A DNA stretch of 61,713 bases from Nemertoderma westbladi (GCA_032718475.1 JAUCBJ010009025.1:1-61713), one strand, 5' to 3'. Positions 1-12,150 are shown, counted from the stretch's first letter. Program-made: numbers and translations. Notes: generated by a model not told the origin, from the letters alone.

Positions 1-1434
1 TGCGTGTAGGCTCCACACCTTGCGCATGAGATACTTCAGACCTAACGGGTTGACACATTGTTACAGGGGGTGGTGGTATACCCTTTTGTAAATTTACTAA
101 TCTATCGCGTTCTAACGTGATACTTTGCTGCACTTCTTGCAACTCTAACTTACTTTCCCTCACTGTTCCCTTTAAATGTTGGACAGTCCCTTCCAACTCT
201 CGGACCTGTTGGGAGGAGAGTCTCCGATTCTCCTCCATCTCTCCGAGGAGAATATCCATCCCCCGCCGTCTCTCGTCTACCCAATCAACCGCCGAAACGG
301 GATCCGCCAACGTCGTAGCGGGCGGACGAGGGACAACGGGCGACAAATTATGAATAATTCGCTCGGGGTCCAGGACCTGAACTGTATACGGGGCAGTTCT
401 ACGGGGCACAGGTAGCTTAGTGCTATGCAAAGGGAATTTAGAGGTAGTCTCAGGGAGCACAGGTATGTCTATCACCGAAGGGGTGATTTCAAGAACAGGC
501 CTAATTATTTCAGGCTCATCTACTATAGTAGGGAGTCTTTCTATTTTAATTATTTGGTCTGTGGGCTCTGTACTACCTAAGTTGGTGTTATTTAGTTGCC
601 TTCTAACAGCTGGAGGCAAATCAGGCAATTTCTGACGGTGGAATGTTCTTTTACGTCTACTTAGACGAGATCTATTTCCCTTGCCTTCAGTATCGGTGGT
701 ATCGCCTTCCTCAGATGATGTATATCCCTGTCTTTTGGGAGTAGATCGACTCATCATCTGCATATTACTAGCTGTTAACTGTTTATTGAAGTTGTCTTGC
801 CTCTCTTGAAGATTTTCCAACTCTAGTTGGGTTGCCTCTTCAGATGCTCTCCGTTCTGCTTCCGCCACCGCTGCCGCTTTTACCTCTGCCGCTGCCGCTT
901 TGGCCTCTGCCTTTGCTTCTGCTGCTGCCGCTGTTGCCTTTGCCTCTGCTTCTGCTGCTGCCGCTGTTGCCTTTGCCTCTGCTTCTGCTGCTGCCGCTGT
1001 TGCCTTTGCCTCTGCTTCTGCTGCTGCTTTTGTTGCCTTTGCCTCTGCTTCTGCTGCTGCCGCTTTTGCCTCTGCCGCTGCTTCTGCCAAGGTCGCTTTT
1101 CTTTCCGCCTCTGCCACTGCTGCTATCTTTCTGTCTTCTATACGTTTTTTTCTTACTTGTTCTTCTTGTTCTCTAGCGATGCGGAGTTGTTCATCGAATT
1201 TAGCTTGGTTCGCCGCTAACCTATCCACATCAATCGCATCTAATACAAGTTTGGCTCCTTCGCTATTAGGGCTAAGTCCCTCTAACCTTCTCCTCAATTC
1301 GTCATCACCTAAAAAACGTTGATAGTCTGACAGATAGATATCAATGGCATCCCTCTTATGCGGTTTCTCTGCTGTCGCTTCACTCTCCGTTGTATCTAGT
1401 AGACTGTCTGACAGGTTCTGCTTTGCGTCAGACA
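1..1434 (-). CDS. Gag-like coiled-coil protein, 3' end outside window
   Basis: A single minus-strand frame starts at ATG (1434-1432, MSDAKQNLSD) and stays open for 478 codons to the left edge, so the C-terminus is missing. I see an acidic N-terminus, then from about residue 100 a long Ala/Glu/Lys helix built from an 11-residue repeat (AEAEAKATAAA; 33-bp DNA unit, about five copies between 900 and 1090). A Pro/Ser/Thr-rich middle and a second predicted helix (ELEGTVQHLKGTV) follow. There is no signal peptide, membrane segment or zinc knuckle in the visible part. The Leu/Cys-rich frames on the opposite strand are antisense shadows of the Ala repeat. Coiled-coil N-termini of this kind are common in retroelement gag proteins, and the surroundings are transposon-rich, so gag is my inference; a host structural protein is possible. 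Confidence 0.5.
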
Positions 1435-1520
1435 TGTTTGTGTGTACAGTTGAATGTCTACTGCTGTATTACAGTCTGAGCAAGTCTAGTAACTCAGTAT
1501 TAACTGCTAGCCTAGTAATT

Positions 1521-1816
1521 AATTACCGGTACTGCTACTCAGTGTAGCGTGATATATATATAATATATTAGAATACCGGTATACTTATAGTATATATAAC
1601 TATATAAGTATTATTACAGACTAGGTTTATCTCCGAATACCGGTATAATTTTAACACAAATATATACAAATATATAATAGGCCTATCTGGAATACCGGTA
1701 TACAGCTTACAGTTTGTAGTATATATAATTCTGGAATAGAATTAATTACAAGTACCGGTATAATTTCAGCCTAGATTTATAGAAATAAGATAATAGGCCT
1801 ATCGTAAATACCGGTA
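1521..1816. repeat. Cluster of spaced TACCGGTA palindromes
   Basis: Six ACCGGT-centred palindromes, mostly within AATACCGGTATA, occur about every 45-70 bp just upstream of the minus-strand gag-like frame. Flanking words such as AGGCCTAT recur, which suggests an old tandem repeat with a conserved core. More ACCGGT copies lie at about 3455-3570. They could be binding sites or simply the remains of a repeat. Confidence 0.5.
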
Positions 1817-2761
1817 TATCAATTATTTTGGAATAATTGAATTTCTGAACTTTAGGGTTACTTGGTTACTTTAACTTACTTTATTACCGTTATTTAAGCA
1901 GTAATCCAACTGATATTGAGACCTAATGGTTGTATGGTAGGCCTACTATTTATAAATCGTTAGATTTGATTTATAATATATATACCCGTTTTAATGGGTT
2001 TTGTCTATGTTTGAAATAAATGTTATTATTTCTGGGGAGTAATCACTACACAAAGCGGTGCGCTTTCAGTGAAGTGTTACTTATAGGACACTAAAACAAA
2101 TAATTCTAATTTACCTAAGTTACTTAATACTACAAATTACGTACAATTCGGGTTGAGATTACAATCTCTAAATAAACACAAAAATTTACAAAAACACAAA
2201 TACGAATTTTTAGGGTATTTTTACAAGAAGTCTACAAACCAGCCTAACAAAGGGTTAGAAAACCGGTTATTACAACGGACAGAGTACTACGGTATTTGAA
2301 ATAATAAGTAGTAGTAAATACACTGCGTTGTCTAGATAGGAAAATACCACCGCCTGACGACCTATAGCCGTATCGCTATAGGTTCTACGTTATGTATCAC
2401 GGAGTGTTCCTACCTAGAAGTTAATAGAGCTAATCGAATGTGCCTATCAACCACTTTACAACACAAATATAATGTCTACAATAATTACTTCGGAAAGTAC
2501 TGTTCACTAAACCCTAAATTAGGTACGAGTACTTATATAACAGACAATCAGTAGTTAAATATACTTGAACAGCTAAAAGAACCACGGCATCTGCTGGAGT
2601 GACCGATGCACAAAATCACCAGTCTTTACCTACGCCGAGCAGCCCGTGTAGTACCGGGGTTAATTTAACTATAGCGGTATGTATAACAAACACAATTACT
2701 GTAGGAACAAACTTGGGGAATGAATGTTGCGGATAATCGCATAAACTCTGAATAATAAATA

Positions 2762-3337
2762 TTACGCTACGCGTACAAACTACTCAAACAAAATACAGAC
2801 CGAACACTGACAGACTACTATCAAGCCTAAACAAACTACGGTATATGCAGACTCCGAAATGATTAGGGAGTATGCGCTCTAACCCAGTAGTGCGACTTAT
2901 TCTTTAGTTGGGGGATTACCTTACAGCGTTCGCTGCCCCTACTGCCTAATCGTACTTAATCGGACAGATGATCTACACACGCGGCAATCCGTTCAGACCT
3001 AATAACAGCCAGACAACTATCCAGCCTACAAATTATCTAAATAAAATTATACGCTACCCGTACAGACTTACACAAACAAAGTACAGACTAAACGATGGCA
3101 GACCACTCTCAAGCCTAAATAAACCACAGGACATGCAGACTCCGAAATGATTAGGGAGTATGCGCTCTAACCCAGTAGTGCGACTTATTCTTTAGTTGGG
3201 GGATTACCTTACAGCGTTCGCTGCCCCTACTGCCTAATCGTACTTAATCGGACAGGTGATCTACACACACTGCAATTCGTTCGGACTTAACAGCAATCAG
3301 ACAACAGCTCAGCCTACAAATCGTCTGTACAATCTGA
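2762..3337. repeat. 288-bp tandem duplication
   Basis: Two diverged copies with a period of 288 bp: the word ACTCCGAAATGATTAGGGAG occurs at 2851 and 3139, and the blocks around it match over almost the whole unit. A degraded third start follows at about 3260. It lies upstream of the gag-like frame, where a retroelement leader or LTR might be, but I could not define LTR ends. Confidence 0.65.
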
Positions 3338-5754
3338 TCAGGTTTACATGCCTTCTGTTCAATACTGACCTACAAATAAATAAAACTTGACAGAAATAAG
3401 TAAACCATATAAAGGTATAAGGGGTGATCAATCCCTAATCCCCTAAACAGCCTACCGGTATGCAATAATCAAATCGAATAATACTAGTGTACTTATACTG
3501 AAGTACCGGTTAGAACAGTTAGGCCTACTGACCTACAGAGTGTACCGGTTCAGGTTTACCGGTTGACCGGTACTTTCAACTTTATTGCTTACTGCAACAA
3601 AGAAGCTATATCCTTTAATGTTCGCGCTTTCAGACCTTTGGCAGTTTAACCCACCAAATTAAGATGTCTGCTAGATATTAAATCGGTTTTTAGTCTATGA
3701 CAAGTATTTGATTCACTACACTAGTCGAAACCAATCTGTGCGCGATCATTCACCCGCTGGATATTCCCGGGAGATTGGGTTCAACGGTTTAATTTTATTG
3801 CTATGTAAGCCTAATGTATTATTCGACTGACAGTATTATATAATCTCTGACAATATTATTCACCTTCGGGGAATATTAACAGTTCCTTTAGGACGTGGCG
3901 CTTTATCTATATAAACAGAGTTATGACTTAAACTACTCACAACGATATGGCTTAATTATAATTCACATATATGGCGCATTCTTTAGGAATTGCTTCTTTA
4001 ACAGACTCACTCATACACAATGCTGCACAATACTGCACACTAATCTGCCGATCTTCACTGATTTTAGTCACATATAAAAGGAACACAGACTGACTCATGT
4101 AGGGTCTATCAAATAACATTAGATTCACTTCAAACCACTTTAACATAAGTCACAATCGTTTATCTGTAACCTTTCTCTCTTACCTTCGGTATATCAAGAA
4201 TATTGGGTTTCGGGGTTATTTCTCGTTATTCCAATATAATAATTCATCAACCATATTATGAAGAACTGACAGTAAATAGCAGTATAAAACAACAATGAAA
4301 ACACTGATTGTTATGAGTTTGCAATGTTTCAGCAGTCAGTATGTATGATCAGTTAGCAGTGATTCCATGAGTCAGGTAGTCGTTAGTTAAAGGATATATG
4401 CCCTTTATAATTAAACCTACTAGTGTAAGACTAAAAACTAAAACACGGAGGTGCCAAAGCCGGTTCTTAGGCTCTGGGCAAAAAACATAACACTGAACTA
4501 CTGAGTTTCTGTATATACCTCCAACACAAAGACAACAAACGCTCTGATTGGTCAACCTGAACAACGAGAGAACAGAGAAACAAAGAAACGTCGACGTGGC
4601 AATATCAGCTGCTAGCTGTCGTCATGGTAGCGACACTGTTTTCAAGAGTATCGAGCTTTTACGTCACGGAATTACGGATTATGTCCTCTAAAGTACAAAT
4701 ACAGAAGAAATAGCTCTTATGTCCGCTAAAACACCAGTACAGCAAGGACACGGCCTTTTTATGCCTGGTAAACCAACTACAGAGTACTTTACGGGAAAAA
4801 TAAGGAAAAATAACCGGACAATTCAGTAAAAGCTTTTACAACGGTAAAATTTAATGCAGAAATTTTCCCAAACATATCATATTTAAGTTCTGTAGTAAAA
4901 CTGATATACTGTAAAACAGTGAAGAAGTGGGATACTACTTTGTTTCAGAATCAATTTCAATGTAGGCAGTAATGGCTTTGAAATGTAAGTCGAGATGACA
5001 TAACTTTTGGATAGTCAATATTTTGGAGGAATTCTATTAAAGAAAATTATATTGAGCTAACAAAATCTCAGCTAGTACTGTGGTTATTTGGTTCGGAAAG
5101 GCCCGCTATTGGTCCTAATATTTCAGTTATTTTCAAGGAATGCACTCCTACGTTTTAAATAATGGCGAAATACCTAAATATTGATTTCCTTTAACTGAAA
5201 TATATAGCAATTAAACTTTTTCACAAGCACATAAGCACATTTCCTTAGCTTTATACATGCACAGGTACAGTAGGTAAATGGCCAAGCACACTCACTATAC
5301 TATAATGCCATCTATCTTGCTCATCAATCTTCTAGAACGATTTTTCAGGAATGAAATAAGAATGATAGTGTCTTCACACGACACATGTCCATTAATGTGT
5401 ACAGTAGTGCAAGACATTAACTTACTGAATAACACTATTCAAATGCTCTCAAAAGAGGAATTGTGGAATTTTATTCTTAGAGTTTAGGATACTTAAAGGC
5501 TACATTAAAAATTCATAATCTTCATGGAAATTTGAAATTTTAATAAATAATTTGAAAGCGGCACAACATACTATGAATGCAAAAAGGTTGTTGAACGAGT
5601 GTCCAACAACACCTTAACATTACTAAACTTTAAAACACTTTATTATAATTTTCAACGCACAATATTGTCTTCTTTCAAATGAATGAAACTATATTACCTA
5701 TATGTAAAGGCTCCGTCATAAGTTATTAAATAGTTGGAATATATGATAAACTAC

Positions 5755-5928
5755 CTGGTTTTTTAACTGCCTATCAAACGCATCATGTTTTTGCTGCAGC
5801 AACCTCTCCTCTCGCTTATTCGTTTTGACAGTATCTTCTTTGAACTCACTTCTCTCTGTTTTAACACCAGCATCAGATGACTTCCTCAGTCCAGAAGCTC
5901 TCGGAGGTCCCAGGGTATAAGCAGCCAT
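5755..5928 (-). CDS. Possible first coding exon of a host gene
   Basis: A minus-strand frame begins MAAYTLGPPRASGLRK at 5928 and is rich in charged residues (KEDTVKTNKREERLLQQKHDAFDRQ), a composition typical of a helical or coiled-coil protein. After exactly 58 codons it meets CAG|GTAGTT (boundary 5755/5754), an acceptable splice donor in phase 0; the reading beyond it turns hydrophobic and AT-rich, as expected of intron. I could not find a following exon on the minus strand below 5700. I do not recognise the protein. The call rests on composition and the splice site only. Confidence 0.3.
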
Positions 5929-7655
5929 TCAAATTAATTAATATTAGTTTATACCATTGTTTGAAAGTAATTAAGTTTAATTAATTGTTTTATTCCATTA
6001 CTTAATGATTTCAAGCTGTATACATTTACCCAATTTGGAAGTTTGGTTTCCCTTCTTGACTATTACTTACAAAAAATATTAATACTAACAAGGAAAGGCC
6101 ATACAATTTCCTTTGTTATTGGTAGAGACAGATTGTTTAAAATTTTTTTTGGGCATTTATGAGATACGTAGTTGTACATTTAGATCAATAAAATGTTAAA
6201 CATAGTAATAGTGAGTGTATTATTATTATATTGTATGTTAAGTTGGGTAGTATGGTTTTGAGTGGTGATGTTATATGCCAACTTTTATGACTACTATGAT
6301 GTATTTATAATTAATATTCACCTTGAGGTTCTCACAATTATTTATGGCACATTCATGGCCGAAGGATTTATTTGAATAGCTCTGGCTACACTGACCCACA
6401 ATTATAATACATTTAGAGACTTATATGTTTGTAATTAGTCAAAGTATTAGGAAATATATACGAAATATATATGGCCAATGAGTGTGTTATACACTTGGTT
6501 GCACTTGCATTATTCCGATGTTTTATAATTACATTCGCGAATAAAGGCTAAAGGTAATTAAATAAGAGTATTAAACTCGATTCGGATTATCCTATGGATA
6601 ATATTGATATCCACCATGCTACCTATGTATTGAATTCATACATACATTTCCTTTATGTAAGACCTCTAATAATAACTAACGATGGTGTCAATACTGTACA
6701 AGTCACAATGACCCCAGTTTAAATTCCTACCTGACACTGTATATCTAATATAATGGGAAGGCACTATATTATTAGCACACTGATGTGTTTGAAGTGCTCA
6801 AAAGCATCACAAAACGTTGGCATTCAACGTATATTTAGATCAGCAGTGTTATATATCATATTTTAGAAAATAGTTATCAATCTGTACTGACAATGCATAC
6901 AGGTAAACAGGGGTAGGGCACAGAGAGAGACAGAGACAGAAATTTAGTACGATACGTAATAGAACGATTTTCGAGAAATGTGATCAAACATCGCAATCTT
7001 CGGAAAATGAATTAATATAATCAATATATTTGTAATATATTAGCTATATAATTAAGGATTTTTGTAAATGCAGATATCGCAAACGTCGGAAATCTTTTGA
7101 CCCAATGTGTATGGCTGCACAAATGTTGCATTCATTGCGATTTTCACGAAATACGCAAGCGTTGAAAATTTACGTAATATTTTGGCGGAGAAAAACGTCG
7201 GATTTGTTGCATTCATTTCGGTTTTTCACAAAGTGCACTAATGGTTTGACAACCTCAAGTATAAAGCATTATTTTCGTCAGCACAAGATGTATAAAAATT
7301 TTCAGAAGTTATATATAAAATTATTCAAATTTCAAAAGGTTGTATTAATAGCCATATAAAAATTAGCAAAAGATATAATCAAATTCTCAAAAGTTATATA
7401 AAAATTCCTAAAAGTTATATAAAAATTTAGAAAAGCTATATAAAAGTTTAAGGGATAATTATATAAATTTATATGTTATCCTATTATTATGTGTTCTAGA
7501 ATATTTCATAATGCACAGCTTGTTTACTTTATAACTATAGTATATTAAGTCATTCTAGCCTCTAAGCTTTGATGCCGGAATATATAGCTAACGTCTATAG
7601 CGGACGTAAGAAAGTTGTCGTTTCTATTTTAAATGTAGCAACTTGCATTATCACC
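5929..7655. other. No gene seen; AT-rich
   Basis: There is no coding signal. Between about 7260 and 7450 a short degenerate tandem pattern recurs (AAAAGTTATATAAAAATT), and purine-rich simple sequence lies near 6910-6940. Confidence 0.4.
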
Positions 7656-7659
7656 CATA

Positions 7660-7840
7660 ATTATATGGGTTGAATTTATAAGAAGAAACGCTTACCAGTT
7701 CGCAGACTCGAAAATATAACAGTTTTTCTCAGTCTCTAAGAATTGAACTTAAGGACAAAGATCCAATAGAATTTGAGAAAGCCTTTAGATTAACCCCTGA
7801 CGCATTCGAGGCCATATTATGGTTATTGGGCAGTGGAATC
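7660..7840 (+). pseudogene. PIF/Harbinger-like transposase N-terminal remnant
   Basis: Two plus-strand segments in different frames read WVEFIRRNAYQF and then SLRIELKDKDPIEFEKAFRL followed by TPDAFEAILWLL. This is the pattern of the N-terminal helical region of PIF/Harbinger transposases (Arg-rich segment, ELxxxDPxxFxxxFRMxxxxFxxIL). A frameshift separates the two parts and no DDE core follows. Family assignment is from pattern memory only and could be wrong. Confidence 0.35.
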
Positions 7841-8044
7841 TATATTGCAATTATAGCTACAAATTTTCAAGTGAAGACTACTGTAGACTTCAGATTTTGT
7901 TGTGGAGCATAAATTGATGTGCTTCATATCGCGCTCTATCACACGAATAACGGGTTAGCATTCCATTTATTTGTATGCCAATACCTGTTATGTGCGCGAG
8001 GCAATGTCGCCAGTTTTAAAATAATGTCTGGTTGCATTGATACG

Positions 8045-8290
8045 CTACACTTCGAGTAATGTCGATTTATGGGCGAAGGAGAATTCTTGCTGTAAAGAGC
8101 TGAGTTTTCCAATAAAGTTGCCCCTCTTGATTAAGACGTGCTGAGCAAGGTTACATCTATAATCTTGAGTGTTACCAAGATCGATAGCCCAGTCGACCCA
8201 TGGTATTGGTAAATTGACCTCATTAAGAGTGATATGTATACTTGGAGGTGACCATGACCAATGGCACCCAAATTGAATGCCCACATGGAA
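8045..8290 (-). pseudogene. Non-LTR retrotransposon RT C-terminal fragment
   Basis: The frame contains VDWAIDLGNTQDYRCN and RGNFIGKLSSLQQEF followed by STLLEV. This spacing (LGN, then a K/RxxxFIGxxNxLxxxF block) is typical of the thumb region after the RT domain in some LINE families. It is isolated, short and flanked by AT-rich sequence, so it is a relic. Confidence 0.4.
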
Positions 8291-8551
8291 TGCAATTCGA
8301 TTTGTTATTAGATGCCGCTGGCCTCTATTTGATGTAGATATAATACCTGTTTTGTCGGTCTATTCAACTTTTTTGGCTCTTTTGAGTCTGCCTGTCATGC
8401 TACTGTTTTTATAAAAATAAAATTATATTATAAATTAAATAATATTATATTATATTATATAATTATAATTAATTATATATTATATTATATTATATAATAT
8501 CATATTACATAAATTACATAATTATATTATAAAATATATGTTATATCCTAC

Positions 8552-8906
8552 TTAAGGGGGGGGGGGGGGGGGGGGGGGGGGGATTTTTAATGGGGATTTC
8601 GAATCGTAATACGGCTTGGCGAGATTTTTTTTAGTTCTCTAGTTATCACTGTCTTTCCGACTACCAGTTTGACTGTCAAAATTTAGAAGACAGACAGACA
8701 GACAAATTCTCGGTGAAAAAGGTTTTTAGTAAAATATTTAATTCCGCGGCTCGCCGCTAGTGGGAGACATAAAATTTCAAATTTCCATTTTTGTTGCTCT
8801 TTGGCCTCTCCCATGTTTGCTGAACACAACATGACTGTGCCATTGACCTACAACATGATATTAGAGCTGTGTTTAAAAAAATCTCGTGAGAGGGTACTCC
8901 CCTTAA
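8552..8906. mobile_element. TTAA-flanked MITE with a 27-G run
   Basis: A unit of about 355 bp lies between TTAA at 8552-8555 and TTAA at 8903-8906. Left terminus CCTACTTAAGGGG and right terminus CCCCTTAAGTAGG are inverted repeats. The left end continues into an uninterrupted run of 27 G (8556-8582). There is no coding capacity. A related copy in the other orientation starts at 27717. TTAA target use suggests mobilisation by a piggyBac-type transposase (inference). Confidence 0.6.
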
Positions 8907-9339
8907 GTAGGCCTCTATTTGAGGTACCGGTAGAAGTGAAGAAGAAGGGTAGATGGGGTACCTGTACTGACCTGAAATAGGCCTCTATATGAGGCAGAGA
9001 CCTTGTAACTATTTATTTATCTTCTATTTGCAGGATCATTGCCTTTAATCCATCTTTCTAATCTAACATAGTTCTGATGACCTTAATATATTGATTATGG
9101 AAAAAAGCAGGTTTATAGGCAGTTACGAAATGCTAAAATTAATTTGTTTGTGTAATAAAGTAAATTTATCAGTGCATGTGAAAAACGAACCAGCTGAGGC
9201 ATTCAAAAGGATTCTATCTCGTGGATGTTACATGCAAGGCAAGGTGAGGGCTACACTAACTCCTAAGGGTAAACATTCAATATATAAAAGCAAGACCAAC
9301 CAAACAACTCCTGTGTGGAGTCTCCACCACATGCTTGCA

Positions 9340-9480
9340 GTATAGTATGTTGTATGATTAGTAGAATGGTTAGAGCGAAGCGTCATACTTCTCTCCTGGA
9401 GGTCACCAGTTCGATCACATCTGAACCTCATTGCCGACTTTGCAAAGCTGTGCCAAACGAAATTATACTAAATATAAGAA
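9340..9480 (+). mobile_element. tRNA-derived SINE copy
   Basis: It carries an A-box-like TGGTTAGAGCG (9368-9378) and a B-box-like CAGTTCGATCAC about 40 bp later, followed by a SINE body (CATTGCCGACTTTGCAAAGC) that recurs in inverted orientation at 29570-29680. It does not fold into a full tRNA with a paired acceptor stem, so it is not called a tRNA gene. Confidence 0.5.
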
Positions 9481-10063
9481 CACAGCCCTTCAACTTCTCC
9501 TTAGGAAAAAATCAGTGGATGGTCAGTCATTTGGTGGAATAAAGCAATAACTTTTACACAATAGAAGAGGCTAGGAGATTCTTTAACAGTAGGAGAAGCA
9601 TTCTCACTAATTTAAATTGCATGTAACAGTATCTGCTGCATGGTAGATATTCTTAGCTAATATTTGCTCTTTGGGTGTGCAATTTTTGTATATTTCCATG
9701 CAAACAGTGAATTTTGCAGTGCTATATATAGTATGGCAAGTGCTACAAAAAAGTCGAAATGTGATTAAACATTAAACAAGGCATCTGTTTAAAACATGAT
9801 CAATAATTACCTTCATTTTCATAATACTCGTATATCATAACTTATTATCATATGTCGTATTTTAATTTAATAAGTCGTATATATAGGAAGTAATAGTTTG
9901 CACACAATAACCTATCTCACTAATTCTTACTATAAATTATATCTTAGAATCAAGTTTATTGCAATCATCACCAACAATCATTATAATTAGTTCTTTGTAT
10001 ATATTTATTAATAATATTCTTAGAATCAAATATCAATTGAACTTAGAAGCAATCAATACCTTA

Positions 10064-10288
10064 CTAAGAAGACCAAAGTTTTATGAACTCTAGCCACCTA
10101 CAACCTCCACAGGTATATTCTCCCCATATACGAGAGCACTCATTACAATCTTGAGGTGTGAAAACTTCGCAGGCATTCAGTTCCGGAAACTCACAGACCT
10201 GGCATGGACAATGCGTAAATTGCCCACATTGGATGTCCACAGTGCAGAAAGCAAATAAGAAACTGGAAACAATGATGTTGAGTTTCAT
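10064..10288 (-). CDS. Secreted cysteine-rich peptide, copy 2
   Basis: A 74-residue protein with an N-terminal signal peptide (MKLNIIVSSFLFAFCTVDIQ) and a mature part with eight cysteines spaced C-x-C-x2-C-x7-C-x7-C-x2-C-x8-C-x2-C, plus one extra Cys near the predicted cleavage site. The mature domain is nearly identical to the product at 26962-27174, on the opposite strand about 17 kb away. The C-terminus is longer here (WLEFIKLWSS). Just upstream of the ATG is an acceptor-like TTTTATAG (minus strand, ending at 10313) followed by a leader that matches that of the other copy. No matching donor or first exon is visible upstream, so this copy may have lost its promoter. Function unknown; small Cys-rich secreted peptides include antimicrobial, toxin-like, inhibitor and signalling families. 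Confidence 0.65.
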   Translation of the reverse strand: MKLNIIVSSFLFAFCTVDIQCGQFTHCPCQVCEFPELNACEVFTPQDCNECSRIWGEYTCGGCRWLEFIKLWSS

Positions 10289-10486
10289 CTCTTTTCTTTT
10301 GGTTGAGAATTTCTATAAAATAATGATATTAATTAATTAAAGTTAACAATTCTGCTTATGTGAAATCATATCCATTGATGAATCCAACTGCACATGCATT
10401 GGGCAAAATAGGCCGAATCGCCAATAGTGTAGTCAAATTAGGCTCAAAACAAGCCAAACCCGGAATAAAATACAATATGGCTAAAT

Positions 10487-10900
10487 TTGGTATTATTCGA
10501 CGCAGAATTTATCATCCTTTACCACATCTCATGTTCTGGAAGACTGGCTGCGAAGTTTCCTATGATGGTTCTTATTGTGTGCTATTCACCAATTATTGTT
10601 GCCCCATTAGAGGATGTAGAAACTTTCTACAACAATCTACAAGCAGCTACCACCTTTTTTTTTTATCATCATTCATTATTAACTTTCCTTTTTGAAAGGA
10701 AAGTTAAAAACTAGAAATGTCTACATCGACACTCAACATCACCAAGGATTTATAGCGATAGTGGCTATCGAAATTCAGTACATCTCCTGGATTTCATCTC
10801 TGGAAATGTATTGTTTGCAGCTGGGACACAGTTCAATAAGTGAATCCCAGATAGACCATATTCTGTTTTATAAGGAAAAATGGAGCTCTGTACAAGTTTG
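10487..10900 (+). pseudogene. LINE endonuclease fragment
   Basis: Broken plus-strand frames show SGRLAAKFPMMVLIVCYSP followed by DVETFYNNLQAA, then in another frame ESQIDHILFYKEKWSSVQ. These correspond to the middle and end of an apurinic-endonuclease-like domain of LINEs (the VCYSPT...DKDxFYxxLQ and IDxIL..xxWxSSVQ patterns). Several shifts make it a relic. It may belong with the RT fragments at 11785 and 12151 on the same strand. Confidence 0.45.
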
Positions 10901-11784
10901 CATGGAATTTACTCTTTACTCCTTCTGCAGAGATCACTCACTATCTTGATTTTGCTAAGATGAGACTTAAGTGTGACGGAAGTTGGTTGGCTCGGCTCAT
11001 GACTGTTAGGCTGTTTGTTCGCTACTCACTAGCTTAGCTGCTGGATATGGTTGAACAAAGTCAGTTTTTTGTTCTCCTTTTGTTTAATCGGACTATAGGA
11101 TGGCACGATATATATGCAAATGAACACTGACTGGTAGGTAACATTATGTAGTTATAACTAAAGCTAGAGGCTAGAGGTGCAAAACGTTGCAGGCTCTGAT
11201 TAATAAATCGTCAATTGACATGATATCCAGGGTTCAGCCTGCTATGGTCAACGTCAGTTGATTGTCAACTGTGAATTGATAATAGCACCAATGTTGGCCT
11301 TGGAGTTGATCCGCCCTACTCATTGGATATTCAACATCACACCATAATGTCCTCTTTGGTCTTTATCGGGTTTTGCGTGAGTGACCTAATTAACTAGTTA
11401 ACATTAAAATTAACTCACTAGTCCGATGTTTCTTCCAGCCAATAATGGAAAGTTGGCCCCGACCAACTTTGTAATCGGATCACTTACCTTAGTTTCAGTT
11501 CCAGAAGAACTAATAAATTTGCCTTGCCAGGGCATGATTGTTCACTGTTGTGATAGCCCAGTGTGGGATCCATGTATGATTCAGACCACTGGGAATGCTA
11601 TACTGCTTTCAGAGAGGCAACAGCTGCAGAAACATTGCCAGAATTGGAATGATATCAATTGGAGTGAATATAGGTGAGGTTGGTGCCAGTTACTAAGAAT
11701 GATACTTGTCTAACGCTTGGTCATTGACAACATAGAATAGAATACATTGGAATATTAAGGTTTGATTCTTTAAAGCAGTAGCAT
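10901..11784. other. No gene seen
   Basis: Frames are short and without recognisable motifs. The stretch may contain unrecognised, diverged LINE sequence, since it separates two LINE relics of the same orientation. Confidence 0.3.
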
Positions 11785-12038
11785 ACGTAGTACTCCTACA
11801 TGGGATACTATGCTAGGCTCTATCTACTGAGGAACAAAATCTCTGGATGGCACATGCAATAATGTTATACAATCTTGTGACTTGGCAGCACCATGGGGAA
11901 AATAAGTATAATGGACGGCCCCTAACTCTCTTTGAGGCACCACTTAAAGACACAGGCCTTGGAATTGAGGATGATCTTGAGAAAGGTATGAGTGATAGAG
12001 AGTTGTGGCAGTGCAATTTTGCCAAAAAGCTGGGATAG
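11785..12038 (+). pseudogene. LINE RT C-terminal fragment, internally deleted
   Basis: The frame ending at 12038 reads LVTWQHHGENKYNGRP and then LKDTGLGIEDDLEKGMSDREL, the same C-terminal block as in the longer copy at 12308-12931. At about 11849 the sequence jumps from the RYL..SEE-type region straight into the C-terminal block, so roughly 200 bp present in the longer copy are missing. Confidence 0.6.
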
Positions 12039-12150
12039 AATCCTTAATGCATTAATACTTAATATATAAAATTAATATGAGTGACTGCTGTATTTGCCCC
12101 AATATGACAGTATCATGGGCTGTTCTATTCTGTTCTATGCATGTTCTTAG

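Larger units (their letters stand above)
1435..5754. other. Gene-poor AT-rich stretch
   Basis: Apart from the ACCGGT cluster and the 288-bp duplication I see no supported gene. All frames are under 90 codons and have no recognisable motif. The part from 1435 to about 3900 may be the leader or LTR region of the element that carries the gag-like frame. The part from 3900 to 5754 shows nothing I can interpret. Confidence 0.4.

Noticed and set aside
832-1219. Leu/Cys-rich and Ala/Ser-rich frames on the plus strand
   Set aside because: They are antisense readings of the Ala/Glu-coding repeat of the minus-strand gag-like frame.
5278-5487. 69-codon plus-strand frame
   Set aside because: It shows no motif, no splice or promoter context, and a length expected by chance.
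9340-9480. A tRNA gene
   Set aside because: A and B boxes are present, but there is no paired acceptor stem, and the downstream body recurs elsewhere, so it is a SINE.
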